64,000 nucleotides of DNA from the NCBI RefSeq assembly GCF_014643735.1, contig NZ_BMKA01000001.1, forward strand, positions 372,001 to 436,000, read 5' to 3'. The notes under the pieces were generated by a model that saw nothing but the letters and a program-made list of their open reading frames with translations, was not told the origin of the DNA and made no database searches. Numbering within the stretch: the first letter of the stretch is position 1; each line of letters begins with the position of its first letter. A program made the position numbers and the translations under genes. Below are positions 18,331 through 27,098 of the stretch, in pieces. Origin of the DNA: Neptunicoccus cionae (GTDB lineage: Bacteria; Pseudomonadota; Alphaproteobacteria; Rhodobacterales; Rhodobacteraceae).

Positions 18331-19143
18331 ATGAGAAAATACATTCCCGGGCTGAAAAGCCACCCCGCTGTTTCTGTAGTACGCCTGTCCGGCGTGATTG
18401 GTGGCGCTTCCCGATTGGGCGGAAGCGGTTTGAACGATGCTGGCGTGGCGCCGCTGCTGGAGAAGGCCTTTCGCAAGGGCAATCCAAAAGCTGTGGCGCT
18501 GGTGATCAATTCACCTGGCGGATCGCCGGTGCAGTCGTCCCTGATCGGGGCGCGTATTCGGCGGTTGGCTGAAGAAACCGACACCAAAGTTTATGCCTTC
18601 TGCGAAGACGTGGCCGCGTCGGGTGGCTATTGGCTGGCCTGTGCTGCTGATGAAATCTATGTGGATGCGTCTTCGGTTGTCGGATCGATTGGCGTGATTT
18701 CCGCATCGTTCGGGTTTACCGGATTGCTCGAGAAACACGGGGTCGAACGGCGGGTGCATACTGCGGGTGAGGATAAGTCCATGCTGGATCCGTTCCGCCC
18801 CGAACGGGCTGAGGATGTGGAGCGGCTGAAAGACCTGCAGCGGGTGATCCACGGAAATTTCATTGATCACGTTAAATCGCGGCGCGGTGGAAAACTGTCG
18901 GGCGACGATCTGTTCACCGGTGAAATCTGGGTGGGGCAAAAGGCTGTTGAGGTCGGACTGGTAGACGGCGTGGCCCATCCGGTGCCTTTCCTGAAGAAGC
19001 AGTTTGGTGATAACGTGAAGTTCAATGTTCAGGGCCAGCGCAAATCTCTTTTGCAGCGGTTTGGATTGGCAGCGGCGGCGCAGGATGTGTTGGGCGGTGT
19101 CGAGGATCAGATGCTTTGGTCCCGCTACGGGGTAAACGTATGA
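18331..19143 (+). CDS. S49 family peptidase (SppA-like)
   Basis: A 270-residue signal-peptide-peptidase-like serine protease. Ser97 in VAASGGYWLAC is the expected nucleophile and Lys149 in GEDKSMLDPF the expected general base of the Ser-Lys dyad; the INSPGGSPVQSS segment is the family oxyanion region. It is a short, single-domain form without an obvious N-terminal membrane anchor. Its stop overlaps the start of the next small membrane protein by 4 bases (ATGA), and that gene overlaps the following SDR gene in the same way, so the three are translationally coupled. Confidence 0.93.
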   Translation: MRKYIPGLKSHPAVSVVRLSGVIGGASRLGGSGLNDAGVAPLLEKAFRKGNPKAVALVINSPGGSPVQSSLIGARIRRLAEETDTKVYAFCEDVAASGGYWLACAADEIYVDASSVVGSIGVISASFGFTGLLEKHGVERRVHTAGEDKSMLDPFRPERAEDVERLKDLQRVIHGNFIDHVKSRRGGKLSGDDLFTGEIWVGQKAVEVGLVDGVAHPVPFLKKQFGDNVKFNVQGQRKSLLQRFGLAAAAQDVLGGVEDQMLWSRYGVNV

Positions 19144-19331
19144 TTAAGGTTGTCACACTCTTTCTGGTCTTCATTCTGGTGCTGGCCATGTTCGGGCGCT
19201 TGCGGATGCCCAAGCTGCCGAAATCACTGAAGCGCAAGGGTGTGCAGTCCGGCGTGAAGTGCAAAGCTTGCGGACGCTACAGTCTGGCGGGTGAAAAATG
19301 CCCCTGCGGTGGCGCGGGAGGTAAATCATGA
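19140..19331 (+). CDS. Small membrane-anchored zinc-ribbon-like protein
   Basis: A 63-residue protein. Residues 4-18 form one hydrophobic helix (VVTLFLVFILVLAMF), followed by a basic linker and a C-terminal cysteine cluster KCKACG...EKCPCG, a probable four-cysteine metal site. The start ATG overlaps the peptidase stop (ATGA) and its own stop overlaps the SDR start (ATGA). Position suggests a partner or adaptor of the S49 peptidase at the membrane, which is inference. Confidence 0.8.
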   Translation: MIKVVTLFLVFILVLAMFGRLRMPKLPKSLKRKGVQSGVKCKACGRYSLAGEKCPCGGAGGKS

Positions 19332-20125
19332 TCTATCGGGCAGCGCTGGTCACAGGGGGCGCACGCCGCTTGGGGCGGGCGATGGTTCTTGCCTTGGCCG
19401 AACGGGGCGTTGATGTGGCGGTCCATTATGCCGGCTCTGCGCAGGAGGCGGAAGAAACCGTGGCCGAGGCACAGGCGTTTGGGGTGAAGGCGGTGGCCTT
19501 GCAGGCGGATTTGTTGAATTGGGATGACACCCAAGGGTTGATCCCCCGTGCGGTTGGGGCCTTGGGGCAACCTTTGGATGTGCTGATCAACAATGCGTCT
19601 GTTTTTGAGTACGATAGGTTGGAGACAGCCACTGTTGAGGGGTGGGATCGGCACATGAATTCCAACCTGCGGGCGCCGTTTTTCCTGACGCAGGCCTTTG
19701 CCGAACAGGCGCCAGAGGCCCGCAATGTTGAGAACGGTGAGATGATCGCCACAAGTGCGGTGATCAACATGCTCGATCAAAGGGTACGCAAGCTGACACC
19801 GGAGTTCATGACCTATACGCTAGCGAAGATGGGGCTGTGGGCTTTCACACAGACCGCTGCCCGTGGGTTAGCACCGGCTGTGCGGGTCAACGCCATCGGG
19901 CCGGGACCTACGATGATCGGCGAACGACAGAGCGACTCCCACTTTGCGAACCAGCGTCAGAACACGGTTTTGCAACGCGGTTCCAATCCTGAAGAGATCG
20001 TCGCGGCGATGAATTATCTGCTGGATAGTCCGGCCACCACGGGCCAGTTGCTTTGCGTGGACGGGGGGCAGCATCTGGGATGGCAGACACCCGACATCCA
20101 AGGTTCCGCAAGGGAAATGAGCTGA
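19328..20125 (+). CDS. SDR family oxidoreductase (pteridine reductase-like)
   Basis: A 265-residue Rossmann-fold short-chain dehydrogenase. The cofactor motif TGGARRLGRA has the Arg seen in pteridine reductase/FolM-like NADPH enzymes; NNAS, a catalytic Tyr-x3-Lys (YTLAKMGL) and GPGPT follow. The substrate may be a dihydropterin, but this is only suggested by the motif. Third gene of the coupled unit with the peptidase and zinc-ribbon genes. Confidence 0.9.
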   Translation: MIYRAALVTGGARRLGRAMVLALAERGVDVAVHYAGSAQEAEETVAEAQAFGVKAVALQADLLNWDDTQGLIPRAVGALGQPLDVLINNASVFEYDRLETATVEGWDRHMNSNLRAPFFLTQAFAEQAPEARNVENGEMIATSAVINMLDQRVRKLTPEFMTYTLAKMGLWAFTQTAARGLAPAVRVNAIGPGPTMIGERQSDSHFANQRQNTVLQRGSNPEEIVAAMNYLLDSPATTGQLLCVDGGQHLGWQTPDIQGSAREMS

Positions 20126-20422
20126 AAAGACGGTTGACACCATTGGTTTTGTCCACGGGATTGCAAAACATTAAATTCGAGTAACAAATTTGTTAACGAT
20201 TTCAGGAATTTGACCCGCGACAAAGTTTTTTTCGTTTAGAATCAAGGGGTGTCGGCGGTGCCTAAAAAAGAGGCAAACCGCTGAAACCCGCCGAAACAAA
20301 GGGGAAAAGCCATGTGATCAGGAGTTATCCGCAGACTTATCCACAGGTATGGTGGACAAAGAAATGCTTGTCCAGCCTTGCGGTTCGGTGCAGCTACTTC
20401 GGGAATCAGGCATAAGAGTGAT
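20126..20422. other. Gap upstream of uvrC with a 14-bp palindrome
   Basis: A 297-base gap. It contains TAACAAATTTGTTA (20182-20195), a perfect 14-bp palindrome that could be an operator, and an AT-rich stretch around 20225-20245. No classical alphaproteobacterial LexA box (GTTC-N7-GTTC) was noticed, and no gene is visible. Confidence 0.4.
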
Positions 20423-22324
20423 ATGACAGACGCGCCAATCGACAAGCTGCCCGAAGAAGAGGGGCAGGCCGGAGAAAATACCCCCACAGGGGCCAAGGTC
20501 ATTCAGGGCTACCTCAAGTCTTTGGATAACAGTCCGGGGGTGTACCGGATGCTCGATCAGAAGGGCGATGTGCTTTACGTGGGTAAAGCACGCAACCTGA
20601 AGAAGAGAGTGTCGAATTATGCGCAAGGCCGCGGGCATTCGGCACGGATTGGGCGGATGATTGCATCGACTGCGGCGATGATGTTCCTGACCACGCGCAC
20701 AGAAACCGAGGCACTTCTGTTAGAGCAGAATCTGATCAAACAATTGAAGCCGCGCTACAATGTGCTGCTGCGCGACGACAAGAGCTTTCCGAATATTCTG
20801 GTGACCAAAGATCATGATTACCCGCAGATCACCAAACATCGCGGCGCGAAAACCGAAAAGGGCGATTATTACGGACCTTTCGCCAGTGCGGGTTCTGTTA
20901 ACCGCACGTTGAATCAGCTGCAAAAGATCTTTCTGTTGCGCAATTGCTCTGACTCGATGTTTGCAAGCCGCACGCGGCCCTGCCTGCAATACCAGATCGC
21001 GCGGTGTTCTGCGCCCTGTGTCGGGCATATCAGCACCGAAGACTATGCGGCACTAGTGCGCGATGCGAGCCGGTTTTTGCAAGGCAGTTCTACTTCCGTG
21101 CAGGAAACGCTGGCCAAGGATATGGCTAAGGCCAGTGCTGAGATGGAATTCGAGCGGGCCGCTGCGCTGCGGGACCGCATCCGTGCGCTGACGCAGGTGC
21201 AGCAAACCCAAGGCATCAACCCCCAAGGGGTGGCCGAAGCGGATATTGTCGCCCTTCACATGGAAGGCGGGCAGGCCTGTGTGCAGGTGTTCTTTATCCG
21301 CGCCAATCAGAACTGGGGCAACCGCGCCTATTTCCCGCGCACCGGTTCGGGGGCAGGCGGGGCCGAGGTTCTGGAGGCGTTTCTGGGGCAATTTTATAGT
21401 AACAAAACGCCACCGCGTCTGGTGCTGTTGTCCGAAGGGATCGAGAACCGCGATTTGATGGAGCAACTGCTTAGCGACAAGCTGGAGCGGCGGGTGGAGG
21501 TTTCGGTCCCGCAACGGGGGGAGAAATCCGAATTGGTGGCAGGGGCCTTGCGCAATGCACGGGAGTCGCTGGCGCGGAAGATGGCGGAGACTGCAACGCA
21601 GACCAAACTGCTCGACGGGCTGGCAGAGGCCTTTGATCTGGAAGGTCCGCTGCGCCGCGTTGAGGTTTACGACAACTCCCACATCCAAGGCAGCAATGCC
21701 GTTGGTGGCATGGTGGTGGCGGGGCCGGAGGGTTTTATCAAATCCGCTTATCGGAAGTTTAACATCAAAGACACCAGCCTGACGCCCGGCGATGACTTTG
21801 GCATGATGAAAGAGGTTCTGACCCGCCGCTTCAAGCGCCTGTTAAAGGAAGATCCGGATCGCAAGTCGGAAAACTGGCCGGATCTGGTATTGATCGACGG
21901 TGGTGCGGGGCAGGTGTCTGCGGTTGCGCAGATTATGGAAGAGCTGGGGATCGATGATGTGCCGTTCATTGGTGTTGCGAAAGGGACGGACCGTGATGCG
22001 GGGAAGGAAGAATTCTATCGCCCCGGCCAACGGCCTTCGGCGCTGCGGTTCAACGATCCGGTGCTTTACTTTGTGCAACGCCTTCGGGACGAGGTGCACC
22101 GCTTTGCCATTGGCACCCACAGGGCGAAGCGCACCAAGGCTACGTTTGCCAATCCGCTGGACGAAGTGCCAGGGGTCGGTGCCTCGCGCAAACGTGCATT
22201 GCTGACCCATTTTGGCAGTGCCAAAGCAGTGTCTCGTGCCGATCTGGCGGATTTAAAAGCGGTTGAAGGCATTTCCAGTGCATTGGCGCAGGTGATTTAT
22301 GACTTCTTCCATGACAAAGGCTAA
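20423..22324 (+). CDS. uvrC: UvrABC excinuclease subunit C
   Basis: Makes the dual incisions in nucleotide-excision repair. The 633-residue product has an N-terminal GIY-YIG nuclease domain ([20 protein letters not shown], about 37-56), a UVR helix pair (about 210-245, [13 protein letters not shown]), the RNase H-like endonuclease domain ([30 protein letters not shown]), and a C-terminal helix-hairpin-helix ([14 protein letters not shown]). The ATG at 20423 was chosen; an in-frame extension to 20378 is not conserved in character. Heads a run uvrC-pgsA-moaD-moaE. Confidence 0.97.
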   Translation: MTDAPIDKLPEEEGQAGENTPTGAKVIQGYLKSLDNSPGVYRMLDQKGDVLYVGKARNLKKRVSNYAQGRGHSARIGRMIASTAAMMFLTTRTETEALLLEQNLIKQLKPRYNVLLRDDKSFPNILVTKDHDYPQITKHRGAKTEKGDYYGPFASAGSVNRTLNQLQKIFLLRNCSDSMFASRTRPCLQYQIARCSAPCVGHISTEDYAALVRDASRFLQGSSTSVQETLAKDMAKASAEMEFERAAALRDRIRALTQVQQTQGINPQGVAEADIVALHMEGGQACVQVFFIRANQNWGNRAYFPRTGSGAGGAEVLEAFLGQFYSNKTPPRLVLLSEGIENRDLMEQLLSDKLERRVEVSVPQRGEKSELVAGALRNARESLARKMAETATQTKLLDGLAEAFDLEGPLRRVEVYDNSHIQGSNAVGGMVVAGPEGFIKSAYRKFNIKDTSLTPGDDFGMMKEVLTRRFKRLLKEDPDRKSENWPDLVLIDGGAGQVSAVAQIMEELGIDDVPFIGVAKGTDRDAGKEEFYRPGQRPSALRFNDPVLYFVQRLRDEVHRFAIGTHRAKRTKATFANPLDEVPGVGASRKRALLTHFGSAKAVSRADLADLKAVEGISSALAQVIYDFFHDKG

Positions 22325-22378
22325 GGCATTGGCTACATCTTCTCGCAGAACCGTTAAAGTGATTTGGAAGGCCTTGTG

Positions 22379-23062
22379 ATGCAGTGGAACATACCCAATA
22401 CGTTGACTGTCATGCGCCTTTTTGCGGCACCCGGTGTGGCGATCATGTTTTTGTATTTCCAGCGGCCTCTGGCGGATTGGTTCGCGCTGGTGCTGTTTGT
22501 TTCAGCCGCGATCACCGATTTCTTTGACGGCTATCTTGCGCGGCTTTGGAAACAAGAAAGCAAATTCGGCGCTATGTTGGACCCGATTGCCGATAAAGCG
22601 ATGGTTGTGATTGCGCTGGTTGTGATCGTGGCCCTGTCCACCGCGGATAAGCTGGTGATGGACCCGTGGATTTTGCTGCCCGCAACGATCATCCTGTTCC
22701 GCGAGGTGTTTGTATCAGGATTGCGGGAGTTCGTCGGGGCGTCGATGGGGTCTTTGCCTGTGACTAACCTCGCCAAATACAAGACCACGGTGCAGATGAT
22801 CGCCATTGCGGTTCTGTTTGCGAAAGGGGTGTTCGAGCATTATTACCTCAACCTCGTGCAGGGGATGGACGCCGAGATTTACAACGGTGTGATGGACGGC
22901 TCGATTGAAGATGTAAACGGCGTGCTGACCTACTGGACGGTGATGAATTCTACATGGACCGTTGGTGTGGTGTTGCTGTGGATTGCCGCTGTGCTGACGG
23001 CTGTGACTGGCTGGGATTACTTTTCTAAAGCGCGTCCTCATTTGGTGGAGCCGGGTAAATGA
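22379..23062 (+). CDS. pgsA: CDP-diacylglycerol--glycerol-3-phosphate 3-phosphatidyltransferase
   Basis: First committed step of phosphatidylglycerol synthesis in the inner membrane. The CDP-alcohol phosphotransferase motif D-G-x2-A-R-x8-G-x3-D-x3-D is complete (DGYLAR, then GAMLDPIAD). The 227-residue product has several membrane helices and a longer C-terminal loop than the enterobacterial enzyme. GGAAGG precedes the ATG by 7 bases. The stop overlaps moaD by 4 bases. Confidence 0.95.
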   Translation: MQWNIPNTLTVMRLFAAPGVAIMFLYFQRPLADWFALVLFVSAAITDFFDGYLARLWKQESKFGAMLDPIADKAMVVIALVVIVALSTADKLVMDPWILLPATIILFREVFVSGLREFVGASMGSLPVTNLAKYKTTVQMIAIAVLFAKGVFEHYYLNLVQGMDAEIYNGVMDGSIEDVNGVLTYWTVMNSTWTVGVVLLWIAAVLTAVTGWDYFSKARPHLVEPGK

Positions 23063-23310
23063 AGCTGGATGTGGTCTATTTCGCATGGGTGCGGGAACGT
23101 ATCGGAGTGCCTCGCGAGACGGTTGAAACCGAAGCCGCGACGGTGGCGGAGCTGGTGACAGAACTGCGCGGGCGGGAGGATCGTTACGATCTGGCGTTCA
23201 GTGATGTGTCATCTGTAAGGGTTGCCTTGGACCAAAGCCTGTCGGCGTTTGACGCGCCTTTGACAGGCGTGCGCGAAGTTGCCTTTTTCCCACCTATGAC
23301 GGGTGGTTAA
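23059..23310 (+). CDS. moaD: Molybdopterin synthase sulfur carrier subunit
   Basis: An 83-residue ubiquitin-fold sulfur carrier ending in Gly-Gly (MTGG), the thiocarboxylated tail that donates sulfur to precursor Z through MoaE. ATGA overlap with pgsA and a 3-base gap to moaE show coupling. Confidence 0.95.
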   Translation: MKLDVVYFAWVRERIGVPRETVETEAATVAELVTELRGREDRYDLAFSDVSSVRVALDQSLSAFDAPLTGVREVAFFPPMTGG

Positions 23311-23313
23311 GCC

Positions 23314-23754
23314 ATGGCTGTGCGGGTTCAGTTGGAGAATTTCGATCTTGGCGATGAACTGGACAAGCTGCGGGCAGGCCGGACGGACATCGGTGCGCTG
23401 GTCAGTTTTACGGGGCTTGTACGCGATGACACCGGCGAACTGACGGCGCTTGAGCTGGAACATTACCCCGGTATGACAGAGGCCGCGCTGGCCGAGATAG
23501 AGACAGAAGCGCAGCGTCGCTGGGCGTTGAACGACAGTCTGATTATCCATCGCTATGGCGCGTTGAAGCCGGGCGAGCAGATCATGATGGTGGCAGCTGC
23601 CGCCCCCCATCGCAAGGCGGCCTTTGAGGCGGCGGATTATTTGATGGATTTCCTTAAATCCCGCGCCCCTTTCTGGAAGAAGGAACACGGGGTGGACGGG
23701 GCTAAATGGGTTGATGCCAAAGAAGACGACGAGGCCGCGTTAAAACGCTGGTAG
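23314..23754 (+). CDS. moaE: Molybdopterin synthase catalytic subunit
   Basis: A 146-residue catalytic partner of MoaD that converts precursor Z to molybdopterin. Family motifs are FTGLVRD, LELEHYPGMTE, HRYGALKPGE and the C-terminal FWKKEH with the active-site Lys. The tail motif copy C follows 44 bases after the stop. The cofactor would serve xanthine dehydrogenase, whose genes are not in the window. Confidence 0.96.
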   Translation: MAVRVQLENFDLGDELDKLRAGRTDIGALVSFTGLVRDDTGELTALELEHYPGMTEAALAEIETEAQRRWALNDSLIIHRYGALKPGEQIMMVAAAAPHRKAAFEAADYLMDFLKSRAPFWKKEHGVDGAKWVDAKEDDEAALKRW

Positions 23755-23797
23755 CGCACAAAGCTGATCAGTCTGTGCCTTTGGTCGCCGCAGATTT

Positions 23798-23820
23798 GAG
23801 TATTTTGGCAACATTGAAGC
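23798..23820 (+). repeat. 23-nt tail motif, copy C
   Basis: GAGTATTT, TGGC, AACATTGAAGC, in the short convergent gap between moaE and the minus-strand coiled-coil gene; its last base is four bases from that gene's stop codon. Confidence 0.75.
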
Positions 23821-23823
23821 GGT

Positions 23824-24162
23824 TTAGCTGGTCGTTTGCTGGGATTGGATTGCGTCCAGATGGGCCTGTAGTTCGCCGGCTTCGCGCCGTGCAGCCCCGA
23901 GACCTTCCATAGCGGCAGAGAGTTCGGCTTCGGATTGGGTCAACTGGTTGGTCAATTCCCATTCGCGTTGCTGGATGTAGGTCATTGCCTGATCGCGGGC
24001 TTCTTCGGCTTCGTGCAAGCGGTTCGCCAGATCGTCAATTTCCGTGACATTCACAGAATTCACGCTGTTCAAGCGGCTATAGGCCCAGCGGAACGCCCAA
24101 CCGGCGACAAAGGTTAACAGCAAGACAATCGCAATTGTAACGATCAGTTCTGTTCTATTCAT
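23824..24162 (-). CDS. Small membrane-anchored coiled-coil protein
   Basis: A 112-residue protein with an N-terminal membrane helix (TELIVTIAIVLLLTFVAGWAF) and a Glu/Gln/Ala-rich coiled coil from about residue 40 to the end. The ATG at 24162 overlaps the preceding OmpA-family gene by 8 bases; a longer in-frame start lies within that gene and was not used. Likely anchored in the inner membrane with a soluble coiled coil; function unknown, presumably linked to the OmpA-family partner. Confidence 0.8.
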   Translation of the reverse strand: MNRTELIVTIAIVLLLTFVAGWAFRWAYSRLNSVNSVNVTEIDDLANRLHEAEEARDQAMTYIQQREWELTNQLTQSEAELSAAMEGLGAARREAGELQAHLDAIQSQQTTS

Positions 24163-26014
24163 CGGTCTCTTCCTCGGTGGCCGGTGCATCCGGTGTGTCT
24201 TCTGTGATCAGGCGGAACCAGATACGGCGATTGGCGGCGCGCCCTTCTTCGGAACCATTATCCGCAATCGGCTGGTCCTCGCCATAGCCTTTTGCAGTCA
24301 GCCCTCCGATGAGCACGCGACGGGCGAGCAAGCCGTTCAAAACCGCTTCGGCCCGTTGCTGGCTAAGGTTGCGGTTCATTTCGGCGCCGCCTTGACTGTC
24401 GGTGTGACCTTCAATTTCAAAAGGTGCGTCTGGGCATTCCTTGATGATATCGGCGATGGCATCCAGAACGCCCTGACTCTCGGCCTCGATCGTGGTGGAG
24501 GAAGGGGCAAAGACGATTTGTTGGTCAATCAGCACAGCGCGGATTTGTGCCTCGCACTGGCGGTGATCAAGGGTTGAGGCCTTGGGGATCAGTTTTGGAT
24601 CGTGCTTGACCGAGATCGTGTATTTGTCGCCTTCGATCCGCTGGGCGAGCAGGCCGCTAAGGTCCGATGTGATGTCGGGATTGGCACTGATGCCGCGGAT
24701 TGTCAGTTTTTCCGGCTGTACCACTACGGAGCCGTGGTGCATGTCGGACAGTCCTTCGAGACCGGCGAGAACGCGGCCGGGCCAGCCGTCAGGCAGTTCG
24801 GGGTCGATGCGGGTTCTGTTGTCGACATTCTCTGATCCGAACAGCGCACGGGCAAAAGCGCCGACGCTTTGTTTGGCAAGTGCGCTCTGGATGCGGCCAC
24901 GCAGTTGCAGTTGGCCTTCGGGGCTGAGTGTTGCGATGAATTCCGGCAGCTCGGCGTCCTTTTCAGCGCCGTCTTCAAGAATTTTCGGTGGCAGGATCGC
25001 GTGGAGCGAGAAGAGTTCGGGCAGGGCGTTTTCAAGGCTGCCGACCACGGTGTCAAAGTGGCTTTGGCCGATGTTGTCACTTGCAACCAGAGAAATATCG
25101 CTGTCGGCAACGGACAAGGTGCCGCCGCCAAGTTCTTTGAGCGCGCGCACACTTTGGATGATGGCTTGGTCCCACTCGGTGGTGGGGACGCCGAGTCCGA
25201 CGTCGCAGGTCAGCGTGTCGATTGCGCCAGCGGCACGCACTGCGCGCAGGATGCGATCCTTGGAGGCGGTGGTGTCGGCCGAGCAGCTTTGCAATTCCAG
25301 TCCGTCCTCATCCATGCGCACGCGAAAGCGGAACGGAGAGATGACGGGGCGGGGGGCGGTGATGTCCATCAACAGGACCAGGCCTTCGGGTTTTGCCTCA
25401 CGCACAGACTTTTCGACACGGCGCTGTTCTTCGTGGGATTCAGTGACCGCAGTGATGCGCACACTGTCCGGTGTGACGGATATTTTGGAGCGGGGCAACT
25501 GTTTAAGACTGGAGAGGCCGAAATCCAGATTGCGCGCCCAGCCTGATGGCACGCGGTGTTCGGTGCTTTCCAGCATGTCGGTGACAGTGCCGCCATCGGC
25601 AATCTTGGTCGCGCGGTCCAGAATGAAACTGCGTCCGACCCGCTCGGGTATCAGTCCGATCAGGGAGATCCGGTCCACGTTGCGCAGCATCTCAAGCGAG
25701 AAACGCGGCTCTACGATTTCAGAGGATTGCAGGACAGTTGTGCGGTCGGAAATCCGGCTGGCGTCGATCACCTGTCCCATAATTTCAATGGCTTGAAGGC
25801 GGGCGGCTTCATCCGGGGCAAGACCTGTCAGGTGTACGACCAGCCCGTCGGGGCGGATTGTGGCCCAGTTTTGGCCTGATGCCCGAAGGGCCGTGTCGAC
25901 CTGTTCTTGGGTCGCGCTTTCGATATAATCCGCCGCACGGTTGCCCAGAAAGAGAGACCCTGCCGCAACCAGAATAAATCCGATTGCAGAAAACAGTAGT
26001 GCGGTACGATGCAT
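24155..26014 (-). CDS. OmpA-family envelope protein with BON-like region
   Basis: A 619-residue protein. A single N-terminal hydrophobic segment (ALLFSAIGFILVAAGSLFLG) acts as signal or anchor, a long middle contains several repeats that resemble BON domains (first at about 38-110), and the C-terminal OmpA/MotB peptidoglycan-binding domain has FEIEGHTDSQGGAEMN and the NRRIWFR segment. Probably links the membrane to the cell wall. Translationally coupled to the downstream coiled-coil gene. Confidence 0.87.
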   Translation of the reverse strand: MHRTALLFSAIGFILVAAGSLFLGNRAADYIESATQEQVDTALRASGQNWATIRPDGLVVHLTGLAPDEAARLQAIEIMGQVIDASRISDRTTVLQSSEIVEPRFSLEMLRNVDRISLIGLIPERVGRSFILDRATKIADGGTVTDMLESTEHRVPSGWARNLDFGLSSLKQLPRSKISVTPDSVRITAVTESHEEQRRVEKSVREAKPEGLVLLMDITAPRPVISPFRFRVRMDEDGLELQSCSADTTASKDRILRAVRAAGAIDTLTCDVGLGVPTTEWDQAIIQSVRALKELGGGTLSVADSDISLVASDNIGQSHFDTVVGSLENALPELFSLHAILPPKILEDGAEKDAELPEFIATLSPEGQLQLRGRIQSALAKQSVGAFARALFGSENVDNRTRIDPELPDGWPGRVLAGLEGLSDMHHGSVVVQPEKLTIRGISANPDITSDLSGLLAQRIEGDKYTISVKHDPKLIPKASTLDHRQCEAQIRAVLIDQQIVFAPSSTTIEAESQGVLDAIADIIKECPDAPFEIEGHTDSQGGAEMNRNLSQQRAEAVLNGLLARRVLIGGLTAKGYGEDQPIADNGSEEGRAANRRIWFRLITEDTPDAPATEEETDE

Positions 26015-26079
26015 TCAAAACCCCGGTGCCGGTTTGGCGTTACGGGATTGATGTAAATGAACACGGGCGCGGGTTCAAG

Positions 26080-27087
26080 CTAGGTCAGCAGCACCGCGAG
26101 CGCCCAGAAGACGACAGGGATCAATCCGGCCTCTCGGTTGGAGCGGAACAGGCGCAGGCAGACTTGTGTGTCGTCAATGTCCAGCCGGCGGAGTTGCATG
26201 GTCAGATGGGCGCCAAACCCCCAGATGCCAAGGAAAACCATGAGAAAAACAAGCGGATTGGGCAACAGTTGCGCCATCGCGGCAGGGGTGATCACGGCCA
26301 GCAGCAGCAGGGTCATGGCAACGACCTGAAAGATGAACAGCCAGCGCGGCGTGTTATCGGCGAAAAGCCGCGCAGTGGATTTTACCCCGATCAGCGCGTC
26401 GTCCTCTTTGTCCTGATGGGCGTAAATCGTGTCATAGAACAGTGTCCAGCAGATTCCCGCGAGGTAGAGCAGCACAGGCGTGATCGAGAGAGAACCGCTA
26501 TGGGCGCCCCACATTAACAATGCGCCCCAGTTGAAGGCCACGCCAAGGAAAATTTGCGGCCACCAAGTAAAGCGTTTGGCAAAGGGGTAGATTGCAACAG
26601 GTGCAAGCGCGAGAATGCCAAGGAAGATCGCGAACCCGTTGTAGGTTAACAAGATGCTAAAGGCGAGCAGGGCCTGCACCACCATCCAGACCGCCGCCTG
26701 TTTGGTCGTGACCTGACCCGACGGGAGCGGGCGGGAGCGGGTGCGTTCCACCGAACCGTCGATGTTGCGATCTGCGATGTCGTTCCACGTACAGCCTGCG
26801 CCGCGCATCAGGAAGGCGCCTAAAGCACAGCTTATCGCCAGCCAGCCGTCGAACGGGCGCAAACCGGCCGGATCCAGAAGGATTGCCAGCAGCAGCCCCC
26901 ACCAGCAAGGCAACAGCAGCAACCACGTGCCCGCAGGTCGGTCTGCGCGGGACAGGCGCAGGTAGGGGCGGGACCAACGGGGGCAAAATCTGTCCACCCA
27001 GTTGAGGTCCGTAGCATCCGCCACGCGGCCGCCATCATTTGGCAAATCGCTGCGTGGTGGCTCTGGCGTCTGGTTCGGATCGGTCAT
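26080..27087 (-). CDS. ubiA: 4-hydroxybenzoate polyprenyltransferase
   Basis: Attaches the isoprenoid tail to 4-hydroxybenzoate in ubiquinone synthesis. The 335-residue integral membrane protein shows both Asp-rich motifs of the UbiA family (NDIADRNID and YDTIYAHQDKEDD) and SRPLPSG. The N-terminal 35 residues are a polar extension. Only 11 bases separate its start codon from the divergent rsmE start, so promoter elements must lie inside the opposing coding regions or the mRNAs have almost no leader. Confidence 0.95.
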   Translation of the reverse strand: MTDPNQTPEPPRSDLPNDGGRVADATDLNWVDRFCPRWSRPYLRLSRADRPAGTWLLLLPCWWGLLLAILLDPAGLRPFDGWLAISCALGAFLMRGAGCTWNDIADRNIDGSVERTRSRPLPSGQVTTKQAAVWMVVQALLAFSILLTYNGFAIFLGILALAPVAIYPFAKRFTWWPQIFLGVAFNWGALLMWGAHSGSLSITPVLLYLAGICWTLFYDTIYAHQDKEDDALIGVKSTARLFADNTPRWLFIFQVVAMTLLLLAVITPAAMAQLLPNPLVFLMVFLGIWGFGAHLTMQLRRLDIDDTQVCLRLFRSNREAGLIPVVFWALAVLLT

Positions 27088-27098
27088 AAACTGGGCTC

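Noticed and set aside
24582-25796. 404-residue plus-strand frame opposite the OmpA/BON gene
   Set aside because: Ser/Arg-rich shadow frame with no start context; the minus-strand gene has clear domains.
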